Program-made: the position numbers and the translations under genes
Shown: positions 8,120 to 16,378 of the stretch, in pieces
How positions within the stretch are numbered: position 1 is the stretch's first letter
Layout: each line of letters opens with the position of its first letter
Notes under the pieces: model-generated
What the model saw: the letters and a program-made list of their open reading frames with translations, nothing else
The model's database searches: none
Told to the model about the DNA's origin: nothing
Assembly (NCBI GenBank): GCA_040830725.1
Contig: JBFOMG010000034.1
Location: forward strand, 8,874-72,873
DNA: 64,000 bases
Direction of reading: 5' to 3'
DNA from: JAWKWH01 sp040830725
GTDB taxonomy: Bacteria; Pseudomonadota; Alphaproteobacteria; Rhizobiales; Rhizobiaceae

Positions 8120-9187
8120 TTAGTCGTGATAAACATAAGCGGGCGAAGGCACCGCCTCTACATGCTCTGTGCGTTCCCGTTCGATGAGTTCGGCGATGCG
8201 TTTGCGATAGACAAGCGGTCCCTTGTCGATCGCAATGCGGATCGGCCGGCGTGATTGCGGTCGCTCTTCCTCCTCCTGGATGGCTTCCAGAATTGCCTTG
8301 TCTTCGGCAAACGCGGTGCGGAACATTCCGTCCATCTGTTCCGAAGCAGCAGCGTCACCGACCGCCGTATTGCGAATGTGCATCCAGCGGTCGATGGTAT
8401 AGTTGCCGCTCACCGGCGTCAGAAAATGGAGTGCGAATATGCGCACACCTTTGTTGCGTTCTTCTTCGGGCAGTGCGTCTTCAGCCGGCGATGAACCAAA
8501 ATCGATGACAGCCGTCGATGGCAGGTGCAGATAGTAGTAGTGCCATCGGTCAACATTGCCCGAAAAGCCACCAAATTTCTGGAAAAATCCGATTGGCGGA
8601 GCGTCGCGAATCCAACGCCAGGCAACGATTGCCTCTCCTTCGGTCGATACGTGCACCGGAACGTTTTCGCTCGCTGCATTGCCCAGCGTTGTCGGATGGA
8701 CAAAACTGACATGTGCGGGATCGACGAGGTTTTCGGCGACATTGAGATAGTGTGAATTCAGGTGCAGTGCATCTCCCTGATGCGCGTCCCAGTTCGGATC
8801 GGTGAATTCAGGCATGTCGAATACCGTTTCCGGATCGGCCTTGTCGCGATCACCCATCCACACCCAGACGATGTCGTTCTTCTCGCAAACCGGAAATGCA
8901 TCGACATAGGCCGAAGCGGGCAGATTGTCCTGACCCGGTATGCGAACACATTTGCCGTCCGGACCAAAAGTCATTCCATGATAGCCGCACTGCAGATTGT
9001 CGCCGATGCGTTTACCCATCGACAAAGGCAGCAACCGGTGCGGACAGCGGTCTTCAAGGGCCACAACCTCGCCTGATGACGCACGATAGACAACAAGATG
9101 TGTTTCCAGCATCGTCACCCGCTTGGGTTCGTCGCCGATCTCCGACGACCAACCGGCGACGTACCAGGCATTTCTGACATATTCCAT
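8120..9187 (-). CDS. Rieske [2Fe-2S] aromatic oxygenase, VanA-like
   Basis: A 355-residue oxygenase of the vanillate O-demethylase/toluenesulfonate monooxygenase group. Rieske ligands are Cys48, His50, Cys67 and His70 (CPHR ... CGYHG). The catalytic iron site is in the segment NLVDPAHVSFVHP, with the D-x2-H-x4-H pattern. These enzymes hydroxylate or demethylate ring substrates and need electrons from a reductase or ferredoxin; none is encoded nearby. The start is the ATG at 9187 after GGGAGG; an upstream extension to 9268 overlaps the next gene. It may remove an N- or O-methyl group or hydroxylate the imported compound. Confidence 0.88.
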   Translation of the reverse strand: MEYVRNAWYVAGWSSEIGDEPKRVTMLETHLVVYRASSGEVVALEDRCPHRLLPLSMGKRIGDNLQCGYHGMTFGPDGKCVRIPGQDNLPASAYVDAFPVCEKNDIVWVWMGDRDKADPETVFDMPEFTDPNWDAHQGDALHLNSHYLNVAENLVDPAHVSFVHPTTLGNAASENVPVHVSTEGEAIVAWRWIRDAPPIGFFQKFGGFSGNVDRWHYYYLHLPSTAVIDFGSSPAEDALPEEERNKGVRIFALHFLTPVSGNYTIDRWMHIRNTAVGDAAASEQMDGMFRTAFAEDKAILEAIQEEEERPQSRRPIRIAIDKGPLVYRKRIAELIERERTEHVEAVPSPAYVYHD

Positions 9188-9215
9188 GATCAGTCCTCCC
9201 GACCGGTGTTCGCTG

Positions 9216-9803
9216 CTATCGCAGTCCGTCTTTGCCTTCGGCATCCTTGGCTTCCAGACCGCCAACACGCGGAAGTGGTCTGCCGGAATCGGTCACCGTG
9301 ATGGCGACCATGATTTCGTTTGCCCGCGGAGCATCATTGATCCGCACTTCCATCCCGTCAAAATGAGAGCGCACATAGGCTGCATCCTTGTGGCCGAGCG
9401 GAACATCAAGCGGCTGCCCCATGGATCCCATCTTTTTCGATGACGGCACCAGAGCTGCGCCTTTTTCAACAGCGGCGCGCAACGGCTTGCCTAGGCGTGG
9501 ATGCAGAATGGCGGCCGCATGTTCCAGTTCGCCGTTTTCGCCGACCATCGCCGCCTTGCCGTAGCTTTCGGCCTGCGATGGTGTGATGCCGAGCGCGGCA
9601 ACGCATTTGTCTCCCAGCAATCCGCCGAGCTCCTCGCCAATCGCCATCAGTTCTTCAAGATCTTCCTGATATTTTCCGGCAAACGGATTTTCGATCACCG
9701 CCACAGATGCCGCCCGTCTGGTCGGCGGATCAATCGACTTGCCGATCTCTATATTGGTCTGTTCGACGACCGTGACGATCTTTCTGATCTTCGCCTTGCT
9801 CAT
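9216..9803 (-). CDS. DUF1185 ('amino acid synthesis') family protein, copy 2
   Basis: A 195-residue protein of the DUF1185/AA_synth family, recognised by AVIENPFAGKY near residue 35, ESYGKAAMVGENGELEHAAA and YVRSHFDGMEVRINDAPRANE. It is clearly paralogous to the next gene. The ATG overlaps that gene's stop by four bases (ATGA), so the two are made together and probably form a mixed oligomer. The family name comes from old annotation and gives no reaction. Its place between the reductase and oxygenase genes suggests a ring-processing or intermediate-hydrolysing role, unproven. Confidence 0.85.
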   Translation of the reverse strand: MSKAKIRKIVTVVEQTNIEIGKSIDPPTRRAASVAVIENPFAGKYQEDLEELMAIGEELGGLLGDKCVAALGITPSQAESYGKAAMVGENGELEHAAAILHPRLGKPLRAAVEKGAALVPSSKKMGSMGQPLDVPLGHKDAAYVRSHFDGMEVRINDAPRANEIMVAITVTDSGRPLPRVGGLEAKDAEGKDGLR

Positions 9804-10384
9804 TTCAATCCGTCCTCCCCGACAATATCGGAAGCCTGCAATCCGCCTGCGCGATGATGAATGCGCGGTCCGGTCGTCATCACCAGCGCAACGACCATTT
9901 CGTCTGCTTTTGGCGCGTCGTTGATCCCCACCTCAATGGCATCGAAATGCGAGCGTACATAAGAAGCATTGGAGTGTGTGACCGGCACATCGAGCCGGCA
10001 ACCGGGCCCGCCAACCTTCTTCGTTGAAGGAACAATGGCTTTCGAGGCCGGAACCAGTTCACGCATCGAATACCCGCCGGGCGCATGCCAAAGTGCGGCA
10101 TGTTCCAACTCGCCACCTTCGCCGATGATTGCGCCTTTGCCGTAGCCTTCGACAACCGATGCGTCACCGCCCAGCGCGGCAATCAGGTCGGCGGCCATTT
10201 GCAGGCCCAAAGGTTTCAGGTCATCGATGAAGCCGGTGATCTCTTCGACAAAACGTCCGGCAAACGGATTTTCGATCACCGCAAGAGCGGATGCGCGCCG
10301 CAATGGCTCGGACGCAACCGGGCCTCCCTCGTGGTAAATTTCATCGACGACAATCACCGTCTTTCTGACAATCACGTCAGGCAT
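9800..10384 (-). CDS. DUF1185 ('amino acid synthesis') family protein, copy 1
   Basis: A 194-residue DUF1185 protein. AVIENPFAGRF, GYGKGAIIGEGGELEHAA and YVRSHFDAIEVGINDAPKADE match the paralogue at 9216. The ATG at 10384 lies six bases after GGAGG; a GTG at 10390 is possible. It overlaps the end of the UPF0280 gene. No catalytic motif can be assigned. Tandem copies locked together by an ATGA overlap suggest two non-identical subunits of one complex. Confidence 0.85.
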   Translation of the reverse strand: MPDVIVRKTVIVVDEIYHEGGPVASEPLRRASALAVIENPFAGRFVEEITGFIDDLKPLGLQMAADLIAALGGDASVVEGYGKGAIIGEGGELEHAALWHAPGGYSMRELVPASKAIVPSTKKVGGPGCRLDVPVTHSNASYVRSHFDAIEVGINDAPKADEMVVALVMTTGPRIHHRAGGLQASDIVGEDGLK

Positions 10385-11276
10385 TGACACCCTCCGTCAA
10401 CTTGCCGATGTCCCGTACGGCCAATTGTTTTCCTCCAACAATGCGGATGTCGCCAGCAAGGCAGATAAAGGCGCTTGCGATGTTCCCGCGCTGCAACAGG
10501 CGCGCGGCCAATCGCTCCCCGCAATCGAGCGCTTGGGTGATTTCCGGCGGCGAAAGATCACCCACATCGACAGTGACCAGGCGTTCGCCCAGATCGGAAT
10601 CCGGAGAAAGATCGCGAGCCCTCTCCCGGACGACATGCGGCGAGTTTTCGATGTTGACTTCGTTGGAGATGATCGTCGCTGCAGCATCCGCCGTCGCCGC
10701 GTCACGCGACAAGACGGTCACTGCATCGGCAACGCCCAGCGAGTGGCTGCGCCCGCGCCAGCCGCTGGTGGCGATGCCGCTAATTCTGTCAGCTTCCTCA
10801 ACAGTCGCGGTTCCGGCCATTTCTCCGGTCACCGGGTTTGAACAGATACCGATGTCGAATGCCTGACCGGGCCTGAGATAAAGAGCAATGTCGCCACCAT
10901 TGTTGACAAAGGCCCGCTGCAACGCGCGCCCTTCAACAAGCGCGGAAAGCAAGTTGTCTGCCACCGCCCCCGCGACCGCCACCATCGAGGTGACAAACCG
11001 ATCACAATGCGCCAGGGCCGCACAATGCATGGCTCGCGCGATATTTCCTACCGGTTCCGGAACGGCTGGTGAAACAGGCCGCCTCAGCAATTGCAGTTCC
11101 GATACCAATTCCGGCAACACTTGGTCAAAGGCGTTGACTGCCTGCCTGTAGGCTGCCTGCACTTCTGACGGTTCTCCGTCAGCGCTGATCAACAGATCAA
11201 TCGGTCCGTGGCGCAGGCTCAGCTTGCGCCCGTCACGGCTGATGGCGGCAACCGGCTTGTCGGTGAACCCGCTCAT
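10377..11276 (-). CDS. UPF0280 family protein (ApbE superfamily), possible flavin transferase
   Basis: A 299-residue UPF0280 protein. Recognisable segments are VGNIARAMHCAALAHCDRFVTSMVAVAGAVAD, FVNNGGDIALYL, GIATSGWRGRSHSLGVADAVTVLS and ADAAATIISNEVN. The family is grouped with ApbE, the enzyme that attaches FMN covalently to proteins from FAD. The ATG at 11276 overlaps the stop of the 6-hydroxynicotinate-reductase homologue by four bases (ATGA). E. barkeri 6-hydroxynicotinate reductase carries a covalently bound flavin, so this protein could be the transferase that loads it. That link is my inference. Confidence 0.85.
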   Translation of the reverse strand: MSGFTDKPVAAISRDGRKLSLRHGPIDLLISADGEPSEVQAAYRQAVNAFDQVLPELVSELQLLRRPVSPAVPEPVGNIARAMHCAALAHCDRFVTSMVAVAGAVADNLLSALVEGRALQRAFVNNGGDIALYLRPGQAFDIGICSNPVTGEMAGTATVEEADRISGIATSGWRGRSHSLGVADAVTVLSRDAATADAAATIISNEVNIENSPHVVRERARDLSPDSDLGERLVTVDVGDLSPPEITQALDCGERLAARLLQRGNIASAFICLAGDIRIVGGKQLAVRDIGKLTEGVNA

Positions 11277-12796
11277 GCCGCGCCCTCGCGTTTGCCCCAG
11301 CGATAGTGCCCCGGCTCGGTCGGCCACGGATTGTCCTCGTCCTGCCCAACCTGGCGTTTGCCCTTCAAAATATGGTCGTTCTGCTTTGCCTTCATGCCGG
11401 CAATAGCGTCGGCCAACGGCATGACATGATCCATGTGCCCGCCAAGCGCCTCGTAATCATCGCGCCGCATGGTGAATTCGATTGGCGCCACCAGCGCCGG
11501 GGTCGGCACATAGCCAAACGAGTTTTCCGGCATGCGGGTGACATCCGCCATCACGGTAATCCCGCCTCCCGGCCAGGTGTAGGTTGGCGCACCGCCGCAG
11601 GTGACGAAGGTCAATGCGTCCTTGACCGAACGCGTCAGCTTGACCGGATTTTCTGTCACACCGGCGCGCAATGATCCCCCCGCACCGCCCATGAAAATCA
11701 CCGAACAGAGCGCCGGTTCGCAGTTTTCCTCGATCCGCCCGACCGATGGCATCAACCGCTCCGGCATGTCGAGTTTGACAGGGTTCAGGTTTTTGTCGAG
11801 TTCGTAATAGGCAAACTGCTCACCTGTGGTTGAAACCATCAGAAGCGACTGTCCGGGCGTGGCAAACTTGTCGTTGAAGTCACCCAATATGACCAGCGGA
11901 TCGTCAAGGTTTGTGCCACCCCACCCGGTGCCTGGTTCGGCAACCTGAAAATAGCGACCCGGCGTCGAACGGCGCCCCTTGATCTTGATGCCTGTGGGCT
12001 GCCAGCCAATCACCTTGCCGGCCTGATGTTCCGACATGACACCGGTGATGTGGTCGTCAACAACCACCACCTCGTCCACCAATCCCTTCCATTGTGATGC
12101 GAACATGCCAACCGTCGCCGAGCCACAGCCGACCCGCATTCGCTCTTCCTTGACGCCGTTGACGATCGGCGCATTGCCGGCTTCCACAACCACCGTTGAG
12201 CCTTCGTCGATGGCAAGCTCGACTGCCTCGCCGTTGCAAAGCGCCAGCAGTGTCGCACAGGTGACCCGGCCTTCTTTCTTGCCTCCACCCGTCAGATGGT
12301 TGACACCGCCGAGCGACAGCATTTGCGAACCGTACTCTCCGGTAGTCACGTGACCCACCGGCTCGCCTTCGACACGAACCAGATTGCGTTCCGGGCCAAG
12401 GTGACGATCAGTGTCGATTTTGATCTTGGCACCGCAATAGGAAAATATTCCCTCCGTCACGACGGTGATCATGTCGACATCATCGACTTCGCTTTGGACG
12501 ATAAATGGCGCAGGTTTGTAGTCGGGATAGGTGGTACCGGCGCCCACGGCAGTGACGAATGATGAAGGCTGAGCGATGATCTTGCCGTCCCAATCAGAAT
12601 CCTGGTCCAGGAAAGGTACCATCTCGCCGCCCTTTTCGGCGCTGCGTTCCAGAATGGTCAGCGCATCCAGACGTACCAGCTGACCGCCCTCATTGGCGTA
12701 CCGGTCGCAGGCGCCCGACCGGCCATCCGCGATGTAGCACATTACCGGACAGGCATCGCAGCGGATCTTCTCCGGTTTGGCAGGAGCATCAGCCAT
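11273..12796 (-). CDS. 6-hydroxynicotinate reductase family protein
   Basis: A 507-residue protein resembling E. barkeri 6-hydroxynicotinate reductase. The N-terminal cluster motif has Cys13, Cys16, Cys20 and Cys30 (CDACPVMC ... GACDRY). Later segments include FSYCGAKIKIDTDRHLG, VGCGSATVGMF, GGTNLDDPL and FVTCGGAPTY. The E. barkeri enzyme is an iron-sulfur flavoprotein with covalent flavin that reduces 6-hydroxynicotinate to 1,4,5,6-tetrahydro-6-oxonicotinate using reduced ferredoxin. The start is the ATG at 12796, overlapping the hydroxylase gene by eight bases. It sits between the ring hydroxylase and UPF0280 genes, exactly where pathway logic would put it. The substrate may differ from nicotinate. 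Confidence 0.82.
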   Translation of the reverse strand: MADAPAKPEKIRCDACPVMCYIADGRSGACDRYANEGGQLVRLDALTILERSAEKGGEMVPFLDQDSDWDGKIIAQPSSFVTAVGAGTTYPDYKPAPFIVQSEVDDVDMITVVTEGIFSYCGAKIKIDTDRHLGPERNLVRVEGEPVGHVTTGEYGSQMLSLGGVNHLTGGGKKEGRVTCATLLALCNGEAVELAIDEGSTVVVEAGNAPIVNGVKEERMRVGCGSATVGMFASQWKGLVDEVVVVDDHITGVMSEHQAGKVIGWQPTGIKIKGRRSTPGRYFQVAEPGTGWGGTNLDDPLVILGDFNDKFATPGQSLLMVSTTGEQFAYYELDKNLNPVKLDMPERLMPSVGRIEENCEPALCSVIFMGGAGGSLRAGVTENPVKLTRSVKDALTFVTCGGAPTYTWPGGGITVMADVTRMPENSFGYVPTPALVAPIEFTMRRDDYEALGGHMDHVMPLADAIAGMKAKQNDHILKGKRQVGQDEDNPWPTEPGHYRWGKREGAA

Positions 12797-15533
12797 TGTT
12801 TCGAACCTCCCTGATCGCTGCGAGCACTTTGTCGGGCGTTGCCGGCAAATGCCGGACTTTTGCACCGGTTGCGCGCCGGATCGCGTTCAATATTGCCGGC
12901 GCGGTGGGGATCAACACATGCTCGCCCAACCCCTTCGCGCCAAACGGCCCTTCGGAGTCGGGTACTTCAACAACAATGCTCTCGATCGGCGGTACATCGC
13001 CAATTGTCGGTATTAGGTAATCGTGCAGGTTTTCGGTCCGGCCGGGAATGAACTCTTCCATCAGCGCAAGGCCGATACCCTGCGCAATGCCGCCCTCGAT
13101 CTGGCCCTCAACCAGCATCGGATTGACAGCCTTGCCGACGTCATGCGCTGCCGTGATCCGGTCAAGCTTGATGGTGCCAAGGCCAATATCGACTGTCAAT
13201 TCAACTAGTTGCGCGCCATATCCGTAGAGCGCATAAGGCTCGCCTTGTCCGTTTTCGTCAAGCGGCTTTGTCGGAGGATCATAGGATTCCTCGCTCATGA
13301 AAACATAGCCTTTTTCGTTGACCGGCAACTCTGACAGATCAATGTGCGAGGTGGTTATTTCGTCGCTGATCCCGACCCTGCCATCGCCAAAAGCCAGTTT
13401 CGCGTCGCCGGAAACATTGGCGTGTCGCAATATCTGGGTCCGCAACGACTGGGCCGACAGCATTGCCCCCTTGCCACTGACAAATGTCTGGCGCGAAGCC
13501 GAAGTCTTGCCGCCATCCGGTGTCAGGTCCGAATCCGCTCCAACGATCTCAAATGCCGAGACATCTGTCCCGAGCGCGTCAGCCGCAATTTGGGTGATAA
13601 CTGTGTTCGAGCCCTGCCCGATGTCGATAGCCCCCTGATGCAGGATCAATGATCCGTCCGGTTTTACGCCAATGCGGATCGTCGATGGATTTGGCAGCGA
13701 TGTATTTCCGCAGCCGTACCAGCAGGTTCCAAGTCCAACACCGCGGCGCTTGGACGAACCTGACTTCTCCGCTTCCCGGTTATAAGCGGCGGTCTCATCG
13801 CAAGCCTCGATCCAGCGCCCTCTTAGCGCTTCAAGGCATGGTTTGATGCCCACCCCGGATTCGAAAAACTGTCCGGTGACGGTCGGCTTTCCATTGTCGA
13901 GTGCGTTGATCAGTCGGAATTCCAGCGCGTCAATACCGGCCTGTTCGGCCAGGTCATCAAACAGGCATTCCTGGGCGATGGCCGACTGCGGCACTCCGAA
14001 ACCACGAAACGCGCCGGAAGGAACGCAATGCGTGTGCACCGCGGTAGTGTCCGCGCGATAATGCTCGATGTGATAGGGACCGGATGCATGTACGGGTACC
14101 CGGTTGGCCACTGTTGGCCCCCAACTCGCATATGCCCCGGTATTGAACGTTCCATCAAAGCGCATACCGGTGATGCGGCCAGAACTGTCACAACCAATTT
14201 CCGCTTCAATTTCAGAAGGATGCCGTTTGGTGGTCGAACGCATCGATTCCGATCGCGAATAGGCAATTGCCGCCGGACGCTTCAATTTCCAGGCCGCAAG
14301 CGCGGCGTAGGGTTGCCACGAAAGGTCAAGTTTGGAGCCAAATCCGCCACCACAAGCGCTTGGCACAATGCGCACGGAACCGGCATCAATGCCAAGAACA
14401 AGCGCAATTTCGTCGCGGTTCATGAAAGCTGTCTGCGTGCAACCGTGCAGTTCGATCCGGTCGCCGACACGCTCCGCATATCCTGCCTCCGGTTCGATAT
14501 AGGCGTGTTCGATGAACGGGGTGGAAAATTGCCCAGAGACGCGGATGTCGGATTGGCGCAAAGCCCAAGACGCGTCGCCGCGTTTGACCAGTCCTCGCAC
14601 CAGCACGTTTCCCTCGCGGGCCTCGTGGACGGGCGGCACACCATTTTGGACTGCGCCATTGGGCAGTAACTGGTGATCGATGGTCGTCCATTCGACAGGA
14701 AACGCATCAGGATCAAACGCGCGAACTGCTTCCGGCTCTCCGACCACAGCGGCAACCGCCTCGCCCTTGAACAGAACCCTGCCTTCGGCAAATACCGGCT
14801 GATCGGCAAACGGCGGTATGACGCCATGCAAGTTCTGACCGGTTACATCTGTTGCATCCAGGATCGCCACAAGGCCAGGAGTCCGGTCGAGAAACGCCTG
14901 CTTGTCTCCGATCGAGAAGCTGGCATGGTGGTGCGGGCTGCGGATTACCCGGACCAATAATGCGTTCTCGGGCAGCCGGTCGGCGCCGAACATCGTCTCG
15001 CCCGTTACTTTGGGAGTTCCGTCAACATGGCGAATCCGGTCACCGACCCGACCCGGGAGATTCATGGCGGCAGGTTCGGCTGCCGCATCCATCACTGCGT
15101 CAATAATCTTGGCATAACCGGTGCAGCGGCAAAGCACTCCACCCAACGCTTCCTCGACTTCTTCGCGGCTTGGCCGGGCGTTGCGGTCCAGCAGTGCCCG
15201 GGCGCTTACCAGCATGCCCGGCGTACAGATGCCGCATTGCGCAGCACCATGGCGAAGAAAGCTCTCTTGAAGCGCACTCAGGCTGCCATTGGCTTTCAGC
15301 CCTTCAACTGTCGTAACATTGCAACCATCCAATTGCCCCGCGGCAACCAGGCAGGAACAGGCAATCTCGCCGTCTATCAGCACCGTGCAGGCGCCGCAGT
15401 CCCCGGCATCGCAACCGGTCTTGGTCCCCGTCAATCCCAGCTGATTACGTAAAACGCCCGACAACCGTTCGGCTCCCGACGCATCAATTTGCGCCGGACG
15501 GCCGTTCAAGGTGATGGCAGCCCGCAAGCTCAT
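12789..15533 (-). CDS. Molybdenum hydroxylase, fused [2Fe-2S] and molybdopterin subunits (xanthine dehydrogenase family)
   Basis: A 914-residue fusion. Residues 1 to about 160 are the two-cluster iron-sulfur subunit: Cys41, Cys46, Cys49 and Cys61 for the plant-type cluster, then QCGICTPGM and LCRCTGY. The rest is the molybdopterin subunit with CGGGFGSK and the catalytic Glu871 in GAKGLGEH. Such enzymes hydroxylate N-heterocycles at a carbon beside nitrogen with water as oxygen source; nicotinate dehydrogenase is one. The ATG at 15533 overlaps the FAD-subunit stop by four bases (ATGA). Separate small and large subunits are more usual, so the fusion is notable. It probably makes the oxo-ring substrate for the reductase encoded next. 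Confidence 0.9.
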   Translation of the reverse strand: MSLRAAITLNGRPAQIDASGAERLSGVLRNQLGLTGTKTGCDAGDCGACTVLIDGEIACSCLVAAGQLDGCNVTTVEGLKANGSLSALQESFLRHGAAQCGICTPGMLVSARALLDRNARPSREEVEEALGGVLCRCTGYAKIIDAVMDAAAEPAAMNLPGRVGDRIRHVDGTPKVTGETMFGADRLPENALLVRVIRSPHHHASFSIGDKQAFLDRTPGLVAILDATDVTGQNLHGVIPPFADQPVFAEGRVLFKGEAVAAVVGEPEAVRAFDPDAFPVEWTTIDHQLLPNGAVQNGVPPVHEAREGNVLVRGLVKRGDASWALRQSDIRVSGQFSTPFIEHAYIEPEAGYAERVGDRIELHGCTQTAFMNRDEIALVLGIDAGSVRIVPSACGGGFGSKLDLSWQPYAALAAWKLKRPAAIAYSRSESMRSTTKRHPSEIEAEIGCDSSGRITGMRFDGTFNTGAYASWGPTVANRVPVHASGPYHIEHYRADTTAVHTHCVPSGAFRGFGVPQSAIAQECLFDDLAEQAGIDALEFRLINALDNGKPTVTGQFFESGVGIKPCLEALRGRWIEACDETAAYNREAEKSGSSKRRGVGLGTCWYGCGNTSLPNPSTIRIGVKPDGSLILHQGAIDIGQGSNTVITQIAADALGTDVSAFEIVGADSDLTPDGGKTSASRQTFVSGKGAMLSAQSLRTQILRHANVSGDAKLAFGDGRVGISDEITTSHIDLSELPVNEKGYVFMSEESYDPPTKPLDENGQGEPYALYGYGAQLVELTVDIGLGTIKLDRITAAHDVGKAVNPMLVEGQIEGGIAQGIGLALMEEFIPGRTENLHDYLIPTIGDVPPIESIVVEVPDSEGPFGAKGLGEHVLIPTAPAILNAIRRATGAKVRHLPATPDKVLAAIREVRNNG

Positions 15534-16375
15534 TTGGCCGCTCCGTTGAGGACGCAATCGTCGAGCACCCGCTCGACCAGTTCGGCCGCAGCAATATGCC
15601 GGTATTCGTTGGTCGCACGAACATCGGAAATTGGAGACAGACCGGCAAGATGTTCCGGGCGAACGAGACCCGAGAAGCCCTTCGAAACATCAGCGCCAAG
15701 AAGATCGCCTTCCAGCGACCCCAATCTCTGCGCCACCTCCGAACAGGCACCGACCGAGACTGCAGCGCTCACTATCGTGTCATCTGTGCCGATAACCAGC
15801 CGCGAAGCGACCATGGCGATCGAAATGACGAGGTATTTGCGCGCACCGAGCTTCAGAAACGATGATCGGCCCGCAGCGGAACCTTCGGGAATGACAATCG
15901 CCGTCACCAGTTCACCGGGCTGCAGGACAGTCGACCGGTAACCGTCTATGAAATCGGAAAGAGCGATTCTGCGTGAACCGCTTAGCGAGGAAAGCTGAAT
16001 CTCTGCATCAAGAGTCAGCAGCGGCGGAACACCGTCCGCTGCGGGCGATGCGTTGCAGAGATTTCCCGCGACCGTCGCCCGGTTCTGGATCTGTATTGAT
16101 CCAACTTCTCTGGCTGCAAGTTTCAATCCGTCAAAAGCCGGCGGCAGATCGGCTTGAACAATATCAGTCCATGTGGCCAGTGCGCCAATGTGCCAGCCAT
16201 CCGGTTCGCGCTTCATGTATCGAAGCTCGGCAAGGCCTGTGATATCGACAACCGCACCGCTTGGCTGACGCTCGCCGAGCATCGGATAGAAATCGGTTCC
16301 ACCTGCCAATATCGCCTTTTCGCCCGCCGCCAGGGACGACAGTGCTTTGTCCAGCGAGGCGGGGCGTTCATACAT
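15530..16375 (-). CDS. FAD-binding subunit of molybdenum hydroxylase (CoxM/NdhF type)
   Basis: A 281-residue FAD-binding medium subunit. It shows AILAGGTDFYPM near residue 23 and TVAGNLCNASPAAD near residue 107, the two FAD-pyrophosphate loops of the CO-dehydrogenase/xanthine-dehydrogenase medium chain, and a C-terminal CO_deh_flav_C region. It passes electrons from the iron-sulfur clusters of the fused subunit to an acceptor such as NAD+. It starts four bases after the oxidoreductase stop and overlaps the next gene by ATGA, so the hydroxylase is a two-gene enzyme. Confidence 0.9.
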   Translation of the reverse strand: MYERPASLDKALSSLAAGEKAILAGGTDFYPMLGERQPSGAVVDITGLAELRYMKREPDGWHIGALATWTDIVQADLPPAFDGLKLAAREVGSIQIQNRATVAGNLCNASPAADGVPPLLTLDAEIQLSSLSGSRRIALSDFIDGYRSTVLQPGELVTAIVIPEGSAAGRSSFLKLGARKYLVISIAMVASRLVIGTDDTIVSAAVSVGACSEVAQRLGSLEGDLLGADVSKGFSGLVRPEHLAGLSPISDVRATNEYRHIAAAELVERVLDDCVLNGAAK

Positions 16376-16378
16376 CGG

